The translations under genes were made by a program, and so were the position numbers. The notes under the pieces were generated by a model. It did not search any database and was not told the DNA's origin. It was given only the letters and a program-made list of their open reading frames with translations. This document shows positions 1-6,347 of a stretch of 57,640 bases of DNA, one piece after another (position 1 is the stretch's first letter; every line of letters begins with the position of its first letter). This stretch comes from Spirosoma spitsbergense DSM 19989. Lineage in GTDB: Bacteria; Bacteroidota; Bacteroidia; Cytophagales; Spirosomataceae. The stretch is from positions 1-57,640 of the forward strand of contig NZ_KB893552.1 of the NCBI RefSeq assembly GCF_000374085.1, in the 5' to 3' direction.

Positions 1-192
1 CAATCGTTGCAGTCGCTTGAGTCGGGAAGCCCGCAGGGTGGTTTGGTTGATAGCCAGACTCCATTGAGCCAATGAGGAGTCAGCCAGTTTCAAGAGGGCA
101 ATGATCAGCAGGGCCATAAAGCGGATACGCCGTTTATCACATTGAAAATGATCTTTGATGGCATCGTAGACAGCATCTTCGTTACTTTGCAT
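1..192 (-). CDS. Transposase, N-terminal 64 residues (partial)
   Basis: An open frame starts at ATG 192 on the minus strand and continues without a stop through base 1, giving 64 residues. It begins MQSNEDAVYDAIKDHF and continues with a hydrophobic helix (RFMALLIIALLKLADSSLAQ) and a basic tail. I read this as the N-terminal part of an IS4-type transposase, as is common in Spirosoma-like genomes. No DDE catalytic residue is in view because the gene is cut by the window edge. The assignment rests on the general look of the N-terminus and the short non-coding leader with inverted repeats upstream. Another transposase family is possible. Confidence 0.5.
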   Translation of the reverse strand, partial: MQSNEDAVYDAIKDHFQCDKRRIRFMALLIIALLKLADSSLAQWSLAINQTTLRASRLKRLQRL

Positions 193-283
193 AGGGAGTA
201 GTTGGAGGGGTTTACGTTTAGCGACACAAAACTACCTCAACATCAGCTACTCCCTACTTTTGTCCTGTACTTAGGTTGAACCC
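1..283 (-). mobile_element. Insertion sequence end (IS4-like), cut by the window edge
   Basis: The first 283 bases look like the left end of an insertion sequence read on the minus strand. A transposase N-terminus begins at 192 and runs off the window. Between 192 and about 283 lies a non-coding leader with an 8-bp inverted repeat, GGGAGTAG at 194-201 and CTACTCCC at 247-254. The sequence GGTTCAACCTAAGTACAGGA near 263-282 (minus strand) is a plausible terminal repeat. The outer boundary is inferred, because the opposite end and any target-site duplication are outside the window. Confidence 0.5.
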
Positions 284-290
284 ATAACTA

Positions 291-854
291 TTAGTTTAGT
301 GCGGAGCTGTTGCCGGAAGGGAGTTTTGCACTCTGAAGGCTAAACGACTGGTCGAGGTTATCACCCTGAGTTACGGTAAACGACCCGTCCGTTTCCAGCA
401 CAACGGCCGTCTTTTTACCAGGATGCGCCACGCCCGAATCCCGCAGGGCAGCCAGTACCTCATTTTCCGTAACCCGCTCCCGTTGTAAAGCCCGATGCAG
501 AAAGTCTCCCTGATAGAACAGTAATGTCGGCTCACTCTTTATCGCGTTCCGGAACCAGGGCCACCGGACAGACAGCCACGCCACGCTGAACTGCAGCGCA
601 ATGAGTAACCCCAGCGCCGTCAGCCCGTCGGCCAGCCCCGTTTGCCGCGACACAATAATGGTCGACAGCGTGGAGCCAAGCGACACTGTAATGACCAAAT
701 CGAAGGCATTCATCTTTGACAGGGTACGTTTTCCCGAAAGGCGCAGGAACGTCAACAATCCGGCGTAGGCCAGTATGCCTACGAACAGAGCCCGCCAAAT
801 GCTTCCCCAGCCTTTGAAAACCCAATCGTAAAGCGTGTTCAGGAGGTCATTCAT
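291..854 (-). CDS. DUF421 (YetF/YdfS-like) inner-membrane protein
   Basis: This 187-residue protein has the DUF421 layout: two to three N-terminal membrane helices (about residues 18-36, 47-67 and 75-95) followed by a small cytoplasmic alpha/beta domain. Visible family hallmarks are the segment LRLSGKRTLSKMNAFDLVIT after the first helix, the motif around TLLFYQGDFL, the helix ENEVLAALRDSGV and the strand VVLETDGSFTV. The family is widespread and its biochemical role is not established; members in Bacillus spores affect membrane properties. It lies 26 bases downstream of the MscS gene on the same strand, so the two are probably co-transcribed. The family call is firm, the function is unknown. 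Confidence 0.85.
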   Translation of the reverse strand: MNDLLNTLYDWVFKGWGSIWRALFVGILAYAGLLTFLRLSGKRTLSKMNAFDLVITVSLGSTLSTIIVSRQTGLADGLTALGLLIALQFSVAWLSVRWPWFRNAIKSEPTLLFYQGDFLHRALQRERVTENEVLAALRDSGVAHPGKKTAVVLETDGSFTVTQGDNLDQSFSLQSAKLPSGNSSALN

Positions 855-880
855 TCGTTTTGTCCGTTTATGCCACTAGT

Positions 881-1825
881 CTATTGTTTCTTTGAAGGCG
901 GACGCGACAGGATAGCCGGTCCCTGAGGCTGTTGTTCCAACAGAACAACCGTGTGCGGGAAAGGCATATCGATACTAGCTTCGTCCAGGGCCAGCTTAAT
1001 GCCCGTCACCACCTGATCGCTGACTTTCAGCACATTGGCCTGGTGCGACTCCGTCCAGAAGAAAACCGTCAGGTTAACCGACGACCCCGCCAGCTCTGTT
1101 ACGTATACCCAGGGGGCAGGCTCTTTCAGCACACCTTCGATGCCATAGAGAACGGTGTGAATCACCTGCCGGGCTTCTTCAATGGAATCAGGATAGCCGA
1201 TGCCCACCACAAACTTTACCCGGCGTATATTATAGGCGGTTCTAACCAGCATAACGCTGGTGTACACATCGCCATTGGGTAGAATAGCCCGTTCACCGTC
1301 ATACGTTTTCAGGCGGGTGGAGCGCATATTGATCTCCTCTACCGTTCCTTCAAAATCTTTTACCCGAATCTGATCGCCCACTTTGAATGGTTGCCGCCAT
1401 AGGATGAGTAACCCGGCAAAGTAGTTTTGCAGGATATCCTTGAAGGCAAATCCAATGGCTACTGTCGATATACCCAGACCCGCAATAATATCGCCGGGTT
1501 TGAACGAAGGAATCACAATGACGCAGGCCGCCAGAAAACCGAACACACTAACCAGAGCCCCTACAATACGGCTGATCAGGCTGGCCAGCATGTTGTTGAT
1601 CGAATTCGAGCGTTTAGCCACGTTGTTGATGGCCTTCTTTACCAATCTGCTTACTACCCAGAAGAAGAAATAAACGAAGACCCCTACTATGAGATAGGGT
1701 AATCGCTCAGCAGTACCTTTCAGGAAATCGCGAATGGTACCCCAAAACAGCGTAATGCCGTCATTGATGGTGAATGGCGGTTGGTTTACCCTGTCAGGTT
1801 GTAAAAAAGACCACAGTAAAAGCAT
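881..1825 (-). CDS. Small-conductance mechanosensitive channel (MscS family)
   Basis: The 314-residue product has the MscS topology. Membrane helices lie near residues 42-62 and 82-106. A third, pore-lining segment (about 110-145) is rich in Gly and Ala and leads into the conserved FKDILQNYFAGLLI region. The MscS beta domain follows with FKVGDQIRVKDFEGTVEEIN and NGDVYTSV, and the alpha/beta C-terminal domain ends the protein. Such channels open under membrane tension and release solutes on osmotic downshock. The length is close to the E. coli MscS size. It is the first gene of a likely two-gene unit with the DUF421 protein. No alternative family fits. Confidence 0.9.
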   Translation of the reverse strand: MLLLWSFLQPDRVNQPPFTINDGITLFWGTIRDFLKGTAERLPYLIVGVFVYFFFWVVSRLVKKAINNVAKRSNSINNMLASLISRIVGALVSVFGFLAACVIVIPSFKPGDIIAGLGISTVAIGFAFKDILQNYFAGLLILWRQPFKVGDQIRVKDFEGTVEEINMRSTRLKTYDGERAILPNGDVYTSVMLVRTAYNIRRVKFVVGIGYPDSIEEARQVIHTVLYGIEGVLKEPAPWVYVTELAGSSVNLTVFFWTESHQANVLKVSDQVVTGIKLALDEASIDMPFPHTVVLLEQQPQGPAILSRPPSKKQ

Positions 1826-1884
1826 GTTATCGATAAAGCATTAGTTGATAAATCCCGGTCAGTAACAAGAGATTATATATAAAT

Positions 1885-1925
1885 ACAACCCACATACTCA
1901 ACCGTTTGTTAAGTATGTGGGTTGT
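1885..1925. terminator. Perfect 14-bp hairpin
   Basis: ACAACCCACATACT (1885-1898) pairs perfectly with 1912-1925 across a 13-base loop. It is followed by five A on the plus strand and by ATTTATATAT on the minus strand, so neither side has a canonical U-run. It sits between two divergent start regions and may be the terminator of the lost minus-strand rhodanese copy at 1980-2048. Confidence 0.5.
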
Positions 1926-1979
1926 AAAAACTCAGCCTGTAAACCCGTGTGTACTATAACGACCGCGCTCAGGCGTTGC

Positions 1980-2048
1980 CTACCCCAGTTTTTTCCAGCT
2001 ACCCGCATCATGCAAGTCAGCCAGACCCCTGCTGGTTAGCCCCGCCCC
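1980..2048 (-). pseudogene. Rhodanese gene remnant (C-terminal end only)
   Basis: Read on the minus strand, this stretch encodes GAGLTSRGLADLHDAGSWKK, then LG and a stop. That is almost the same as the last 18 residues of the intact rhodanese ending at 4620 (LTSKGVADLHDAGSWKKLG). At the DNA level about 60 bases are alignable with roughly one difference in seven. An in-frame TAG lies immediately upstream (2052-2054 on the plus strand) and no rhodanese active site is present. This is a decayed partial copy in the same orientation as the intact gene, so the two copies bracket the PQQ dehydrogenase gene. Confidence 0.85.
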
Positions 2049-2253
2049 TGGCTACTCTGTAGTCATGAATAAATCTGCCTTTTCTACGTATAAGCTGCCC
2101 AGGATACAGTCAGTCAGCACCTGGCCAGATTAAGCGCGAAAGTGAAATTACAACCGACAGAATGTCAACAAATTACAAAAAATGCATGATTAAATGATAT
2201 TATACTTATGTTTGTTACTGAGACGATTTATTGTTTAATATACACGATCCTAT

Positions 2254-4563
2254 ATGAAGACTTTGTACGAACAGAATCTGCTTTTGCGTAGTAACCGCGT
2301 ACTTGTTCAGGCTAGTAAACGAATCAGCTGGCTATTTACAGCACTCGCGCTGTGGCTGACAACCAGTTATGTACAGGCACAGAATTTTCCCGACGGATTC
2401 AGTCAGCAATTGGTTGCCAATGGGTTCAATCAACCAAACGTGATTGCCTTCGCACCCGACGGGCGTGTTTTCGTAGCCGAACAGGGCGGGGCACTGCGCG
2501 TTATCAAAAACGGTAGCCTGCTGACGGCTCCATTTGTTGGGATTAGTGTCGATTCGGAAGGTGAACGGGGCCTGATTGGCCTGACGCTCGACCCGAATTT
2601 TGCCAGCAATCAGTATGTCTACGTGTACTACACGGTTCCTTCCACCCCCCGGCACAATCGTGTCAGTCGCTTTACGGCCAATGGCGATGTTGCCGTGTCG
2701 GGTAGTGAACTGGTTCTTCTGGACCTGGACCCGCTGAGTGCAACCAACCATAATGGCGGCTCGCTTAGCTTCGGAAAAGATGGCAAACTGTACGTTGGCG
2801 TGGGCGAAAATGCCGTTCCCACTAACGCACAGACGCTGGAAAACCACCTGGGAAAAATCCTGCGTATCAACGCCGACGGCAGTATCCCAACCGATAATCC
2901 ATTCCCAACGGGTTCGTTATCCCGGCAGCGCATCTGGGCCTACGGTCTGCGAAACCCCTATACCATTGCTATTCAGCCTGGAACGGGTAAAATCTTTGTC
3001 AACGATGTTGGACAGAATACGTACGAGGAGATAAACGATGCCACCACGGGCGGCCTGAATTTTGGCTGGCCCAACGCCGAAGGCAGCAGTTCGAATCCGG
3101 CATACAATAACCCGCTTTTCTCTTATCCGCATGGTGCCGGGGATGGTAGCGGATGCGCCATAACGGGCGGTACCTTTTTCAACCCGCCAACCACCAATTA
3201 CCCCACCAGTTTTGTGGGCAGGTATTTCTACCAGGACTTGTGCAATCAGTGGATCAACGTCATTGACGTATCCGGTTCGGGAGCGACCCGTGCGCCTTTC
3301 GGAACCGGACTCGCTGGTTTGCCGGTGGGGCTGTCAACGGGACTTGACGGAAATTTATACTACCTCAGTCTGAGCGACAATGCCCTGTACCGAATCATAT
3401 ACACCCCCGCCACGCCCCCACCAACGACCGACTTCACGATTGCGGGCGTGACCCAGGTCAGTTGCGAAACCATTTCGGCCGGGCAGCGCAGACTGACGTT
3501 TAGTCCGCAATACACCGGGCTAACGGGCCAGCCAGTTTCTTTTTCGGTCAGTAATGAACTGGTACCAACCACCAATCCGGGGCCGTACATCCTGAACCTA
3601 TACACCGACAACCCAACTATCACCCTGAAAGCAACCCAGACGGGGACGGCCACAGCAGCCAGTTTTGCGTACAACTGGTTACCCGCCTGTTCGGGCGGTA
3701 CGGCCCCCAATACCGCACCGACGGTGGCCAATCCAATTCCCGACCAACCAGCCACAGTAGGTCAGGCGTTTAGTTTTGGTATCCCGGCTAATACATTCAC
3801 CGATGCCCAAACCCCCAACGGGTTGACGCTACAGGTTAATGGATTGCCAGCAGGGCTAAATTTTTCAGCCCCATCTACCATTAGCGGTACGCCCAGTGTA
3901 TCGGGGGTATCGGAAGTGACGGTAACGGCTACGGACCCCGGCAATTTGTCGGTGAGTACGGTTTTTCGCATCACCGTAAGTCCGGTGGGTACACCACCCC
4001 CGCCACCCGCTGGTTTTGCTATCACCGGAGTGACCCAGGTACGTTGCGAAATTGTTTCAGCGGGGCAGCGCAGGCTAACATTTAACCCACAGTACACCGG
4101 ACTAACGGGCCAGCCAGTTTCCTTTTCGGTCAGTAATGAACTGGTACCAACCACCAATCCGGGGCCGTACATCCTGAACCTATACACCGACAACCCAACC
4201 ATTACCCTGAAAGCGATCCAGACAGGCACGGCGGGAGAAGCCAGTTTTGCGTACAATTGGTTATCTGTCTGTACCAGCCCAAATACCCGCCTGGGAGCTT
4301 CTGACCCGGGCTCGCTACGAATAATGGTATTGGGTAATCCAGTGGAGAACAATCTGACAGTGGAAGTATGGGGTGTAAACGACCAGTCGCTGCTGTTGCA
4401 GCTAGTGAATGAGCGTGGTCACTTTATTGAAACTCGCCGGGTGGACCAGTCACAGGATGGACAGTTTTATACGTTTGACGTGAGCCATCAACCCACGGGT
4501 ATGCTGCTGTTGCAGGCCAGTACGCCCACCCAACGCAATCAGGTGAAAATTATCAGAAAATAG
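2254..4563 (+). CDS. Secreted PQQ-dependent sugar dehydrogenase with T9SS-like tail
   Basis: The 769-residue protein has a signal peptide ending near residue 42 (LTTSYVQAQN). It is followed by a beta-propeller of the soluble glucose/sorbosone dehydrogenase family (about residues 45-385). Visible landmarks are FAPDGRVFVAEQ, the ERGLIGLTLDP region, HNGGSLSFGKDGKLYVGVGE, the AYGLRNPY motif and GGTFFNP. These enzymes oxidise sugars in the periplasm or outside the cell with PQQ. The C-terminal third is modular: an 86-residue module (394-479), a putative Ig (He_PIG-like) domain (about 485-582), a near-identical second module (588-673), and a beta-rich tail (about 680-769) resembling a type A T9SS sorting domain. 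A non-catalytic sugar-binding propeller cannot be excluded. Confidence 0.85.
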   Translation: MKTLYEQNLLLRSNRVLVQASKRISWLFTALALWLTTSYVQAQNFPDGFSQQLVANGFNQPNVIAFAPDGRVFVAEQGGALRVIKNGSLLTAPFVGISVDSEGERGLIGLTLDPNFASNQYVYVYYTVPSTPRHNRVSRFTANGDVAVSGSELVLLDLDPLSATNHNGGSLSFGKDGKLYVGVGENAVPTNAQTLENHLGKILRINADGSIPTDNPFPTGSLSRQRIWAYGLRNPYTIAIQPGTGKIFVNDVGQNTYEEINDATTGGLNFGWPNAEGSSSNPAYNNPLFSYPHGAGDGSGCAITGGTFFNPPTTNYPTSFVGRYFYQDLCNQWINVIDVSGSGATRAPFGTGLAGLPVGLSTGLDGNLYYLSLSDNALYRIIYTPATPPPTTDFTIAGVTQVSCETISAGQRRLTFSPQYTGLTGQPVSFSVSNELVPTTNPGPYILNLYTDNPTITLKATQTGTATAASFAYNWLPACSGGTAPNTAPTVANPIPDQPATVGQAFSFGIPANTFTDAQTPNGLTLQVNGLPAGLNFSAPSTISGTPSVSGVSEVTVTATDPGNLSVSTVFRITVSPVGTPPPPPAGFAITGVTQVRCEIVSAGQRRLTFNPQYTGLTGQPVSFSVSNELVPTTNPGPYILNLYTDNPTITLKAIQTGTAGEASFAYNWLSVCTSPNTRLGASDPGSLRIMVLGNPVENNLTVEVWGVNDQSLLLQLVNERGHFIETRRVDQSQDGQFYTFDVSHQPTGMLLLQASTPTQRNQVKIIRK
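3433..4272 (+). repeat. Duplicated 86-residue module within the dehydrogenase
   Basis: Bases 3433-3690 and 4015-4272 encode two copies of the same module, each opening with GVTQV and closing with FAYNWL plus a Cys. The DNA copies are nearly identical over a central stretch of roughly 75-80 bases that includes the codons for SFSVSNELVPTTNPGPY, and they diverge towards both ends. This is a recent internal duplication, or two copies kept alike by gene conversion. Confidence 0.9.
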
Positions 4564-4588
4564 GTACTTGGTGATTTTGGCAAAACAA

Positions 4589-4619
4589 TAGCCTGCCGGA
4601 TGTTATGCCCGGCAGGCTA
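4589..4619 (-). terminator. Intrinsic terminator of the rhodanese gene
   Basis: TAGCCTGCCGG (4589-4599) and its exact complement (4609-4619) form an 11-bp stem with a 9-base loop, directly abutting the rhodanese stop codon. On the minus strand the stem is followed by TTGTTTTG. It also separates this gene from the convergent dehydrogenase gene. Confidence 0.8.
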
Positions 4620-4925
4620 CTAACCCAGCTTTTTCCAACTACCCGCATCATGCAAATCAGCAACGCCCTTGCTGGTTAGCAAAGCCGTTGCCTGACCGCT
4701 GCGCATACCGGATGCACAGCAGAGAATAATGGGTTTTTTGTATTTTTTCAGGGCGGCTACTTTCGAGTCCAGCGTATCAAGAGGCATGTTAACGGCTCCT
4801 TTAGCATGACCCGAGGCAAACTCGCCTGGTGAGCGGACATCGATAATAACGGCTCCCTGCGCCCGTAGTTCGTCGAACTTTCCGGTATCGCCCCCGCCAA
4901 ACAGTGACTTCAATATATTCATCAT
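4620..4925 (-). CDS. Single-domain rhodanese-like sulfurtransferase
   Basis: The 101-residue protein is one rhodanese domain. It has the VIIDVRSPGEFASGHAKGAV signature, the MPL...L segment and an active-site loop CCASGMRSG. Cys70, five residues before Arg75, is the expected persulfide-carrying nucleophile and Cys69 is its neighbour. There is no signal peptide; the first 15 residues (MMNILKSLFGGGDTG) form a short leader. Such proteins move sulfane sulfur between thiols and acceptor proteins. A GTGA-N6-TCAC dyad lies 57 bases ahead of the start. The same dyad precedes the persulfide dioxygenase and porin genes near 38-43 kb, which suggests shared control. A decayed copy of its 3' end lies at 1980-2048. 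Confidence 0.9.
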   Translation of the reverse strand: MMNILKSLFGGGDTGKFDELRAQGAVIIDVRSPGEFASGHAKGAVNMPLDTLDSKVAALKKYKKPIILCCASGMRSGQATALLTSKGVADLHDAGSWKKLG

Positions 4926-4982
4926 CGGTCTATTTTTAGTTGATTTACAGGCCCAAGGTAGCAGGTAATCCGCTGATTGTCC

Positions 4983-4996
4983 GTGACATTTATCAC
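4983..4996 (-). promoter_or_regulatory. CRP/FNR-like operator upstream of rhodanese
   Basis: GTGACATTTATCAC is a GTGA-N6-TCAC dyad of CRP-family type. It lies 57 bases upstream of the rhodanese start (4925), in the short gap after the permease gene. The same pattern occurs at 38399, 43287 and 43319 ahead of other sulfur-related genes. The pattern is seen directly; the regulator that would bind it is inferred and is not in this window. Confidence 0.6.
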
Positions 4997-5024
4997 CTTA
5001 CTATCTTATTCGTCAACCGATGCC

Positions 5025-6344
5025 CTAGTTCATGGCCTGCGGCTCTTTGTCGGCCTTTTCCTGCCCCGATAAAAACCAGTGCTCACCCGCGTAGACCACC
5101 CCCATTATCCCGGCCGACAGCCCAACAACCAGTATGTCGCTGCTGGCTTTCATCCAGACAAAAGCACCCAGCACTACGGCATCAAGCAGAAGAGCCGTAC
5201 TCACCAGTAATACGTTTGGTTTTATTTCCTTTCGCAGATGACGCAGCACACCCCAGTGAATACCCATATCCATAACGAGGTAAAATATAGCCCCCATGGA
5301 CGCGATCCGGCTCAGGTCCAGAAAAACAGTTAGTCCAACGGCAATGAGGGCGACGTAAACCAGCATGTGCTGCTGCGTGTTTCCCGGCATACCAAAATCA
5401 GCCTGCGGAATGAGCTTCATATCGGTCAGCATCGCCGTCATCCGCGACACGGCAAACATGCTGGCAATAATGCCTGATACCGTAGCAATGATGGCGATGG
5501 CTACAGTAAACCAGAGTCCGTATTTGCCAAAAGCCGGGCGGGCCGCTTCGGCCAGCGAATAATCACGGGCTTTGACGATTTCGGCGATGGACAGGTTAGC
5601 CGACACGGAGAAGGACACCAGCAGGTAAATAACCGTGCAGATAAGCAGCGAGATAACAATGGCCCGGCCCACGTTTTTAGTCGGCTCTTTTATCTCACCG
5701 CCACTGTTGGTAATCGTCGTAAATCCTTTGTAGGCCAGGATAGACAGGGCCAGCGCACTCAAATAATCCACAACGGGTTTGTTGGGCGCATCGGGTACCA
5801 GTACTGTTCCAAAATCGAAACCAGCCACCCAGAGTCCGCCGACCGCAACGACCAGAATACCCCCTATTTTGAGTACCGCCATCACGAACGACGATTTCTC
5901 GATGAAGTTATTACCGGATATATTGACCAGAAAAGCCACGCCGATTAGGCCCACACCCAGCAAAGGCACCCACATACTGGTTTCGGCCACGTCGAACAAC
6001 TGCAGCGTATAGGTGCCAAACGTACGGGCAACCAGACTCTCATTGATAATCATTGACAGGGCCATCAGCAGGGCGGCAAAAGCAGTAAACGTGCTCTTGC
6101 CATATGCCTTCTGGAGGTACATGGCAATGCCCCCCGCCGATGGGAAAGCATCGGACATTTTCACGTAGGAGTAGGCACTAAACCCAGCCACCACCGCCCC
6201 GGCCAGGAAAGCGTAGGGAAACAGGGAACCCGCCAGTTCGGCAACCTGCCCCAATAGGGCAAAAATACCGGCACCAATCATCACGCCCGTTCCTAATGAA
6301 ACGGCACCGGTCAGGGAGAGACTATTCTTTTTGTAATCAGCCAT
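5025..6344 (-). CDS. APC-family amino acid permease
   Basis: The 439-residue integral membrane protein begins with the APC signature: SLGTGVMIGAGIFALLGQVA in helix 1, then FPSAGGIAMYLQKAYG leading into helix 3. About 12 hydrophobic helices can be counted along its length. The cytoplasmic loop with TTITNSGGEIKEPTKNVGRAI is the typical segment after helix 6. The family takes up amino acids or polyamines by proton symport or exchange; the substrate cannot be read from the sequence. Only three bases separate it from the upstream multicopper oxidase stop, so the two genes are almost certainly co-transcribed, although no functional link is obvious. The start at 6344 has no competing upstream ATG in frame. 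Confidence 0.9.
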   Translation of the reverse strand: MADYKKNSLSLTGAVSLGTGVMIGAGIFALLGQVAELAGSLFPYAFLAGAVVAGFSAYSYVKMSDAFPSAGGIAMYLQKAYGKSTFTAFAALLMALSMIINESLVARTFGTYTLQLFDVAETSMWVPLLGVGLIGVAFLVNISGNNFIEKSSFVMAVLKIGGILVVAVGGLWVAGFDFGTVLVPDAPNKPVVDYLSALALSILAYKGFTTITNSGGEIKEPTKNVGRAIVISLLICTVIYLLVSFSVSANLSIAEIVKARDYSLAEAARPAFGKYGLWFTVAIAIIATVSGIIASMFAVSRMTAMLTDMKLIPQADFGMPGNTQQHMLVYVALIAVGLTVFLDLSRIASMGAIFYLVMDMGIHWGVLRHLRKEIKPNVLLVSTALLLDAVVLGAFVWMKASSDILVVGLSAGIMGVVYAGEHWFLSGQEKADKEPQAMN

Positions 6345-6347
6345 CCG

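Larger units (their letters stand above)
1826..2253. other. Intergenic region between MscS gene and PQQ dehydrogenase
   Basis: This 428-base gap between two divergent genes holds a perfect long hairpin (1885-1925), a remnant of a rhodanese 3' end on the minus strand (1980-2048) and an AT-rich stretch before the plus-strand gene. Within the latter, TATGTTTG at 2207-2214 matches the Bacteroidota -7 pattern TAnnTTTG and lies 39 bases before the ATG at 2254. I see no convincing -33 TTG at the usual spacing, so the promoter is tentative. Confidence 0.5.
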
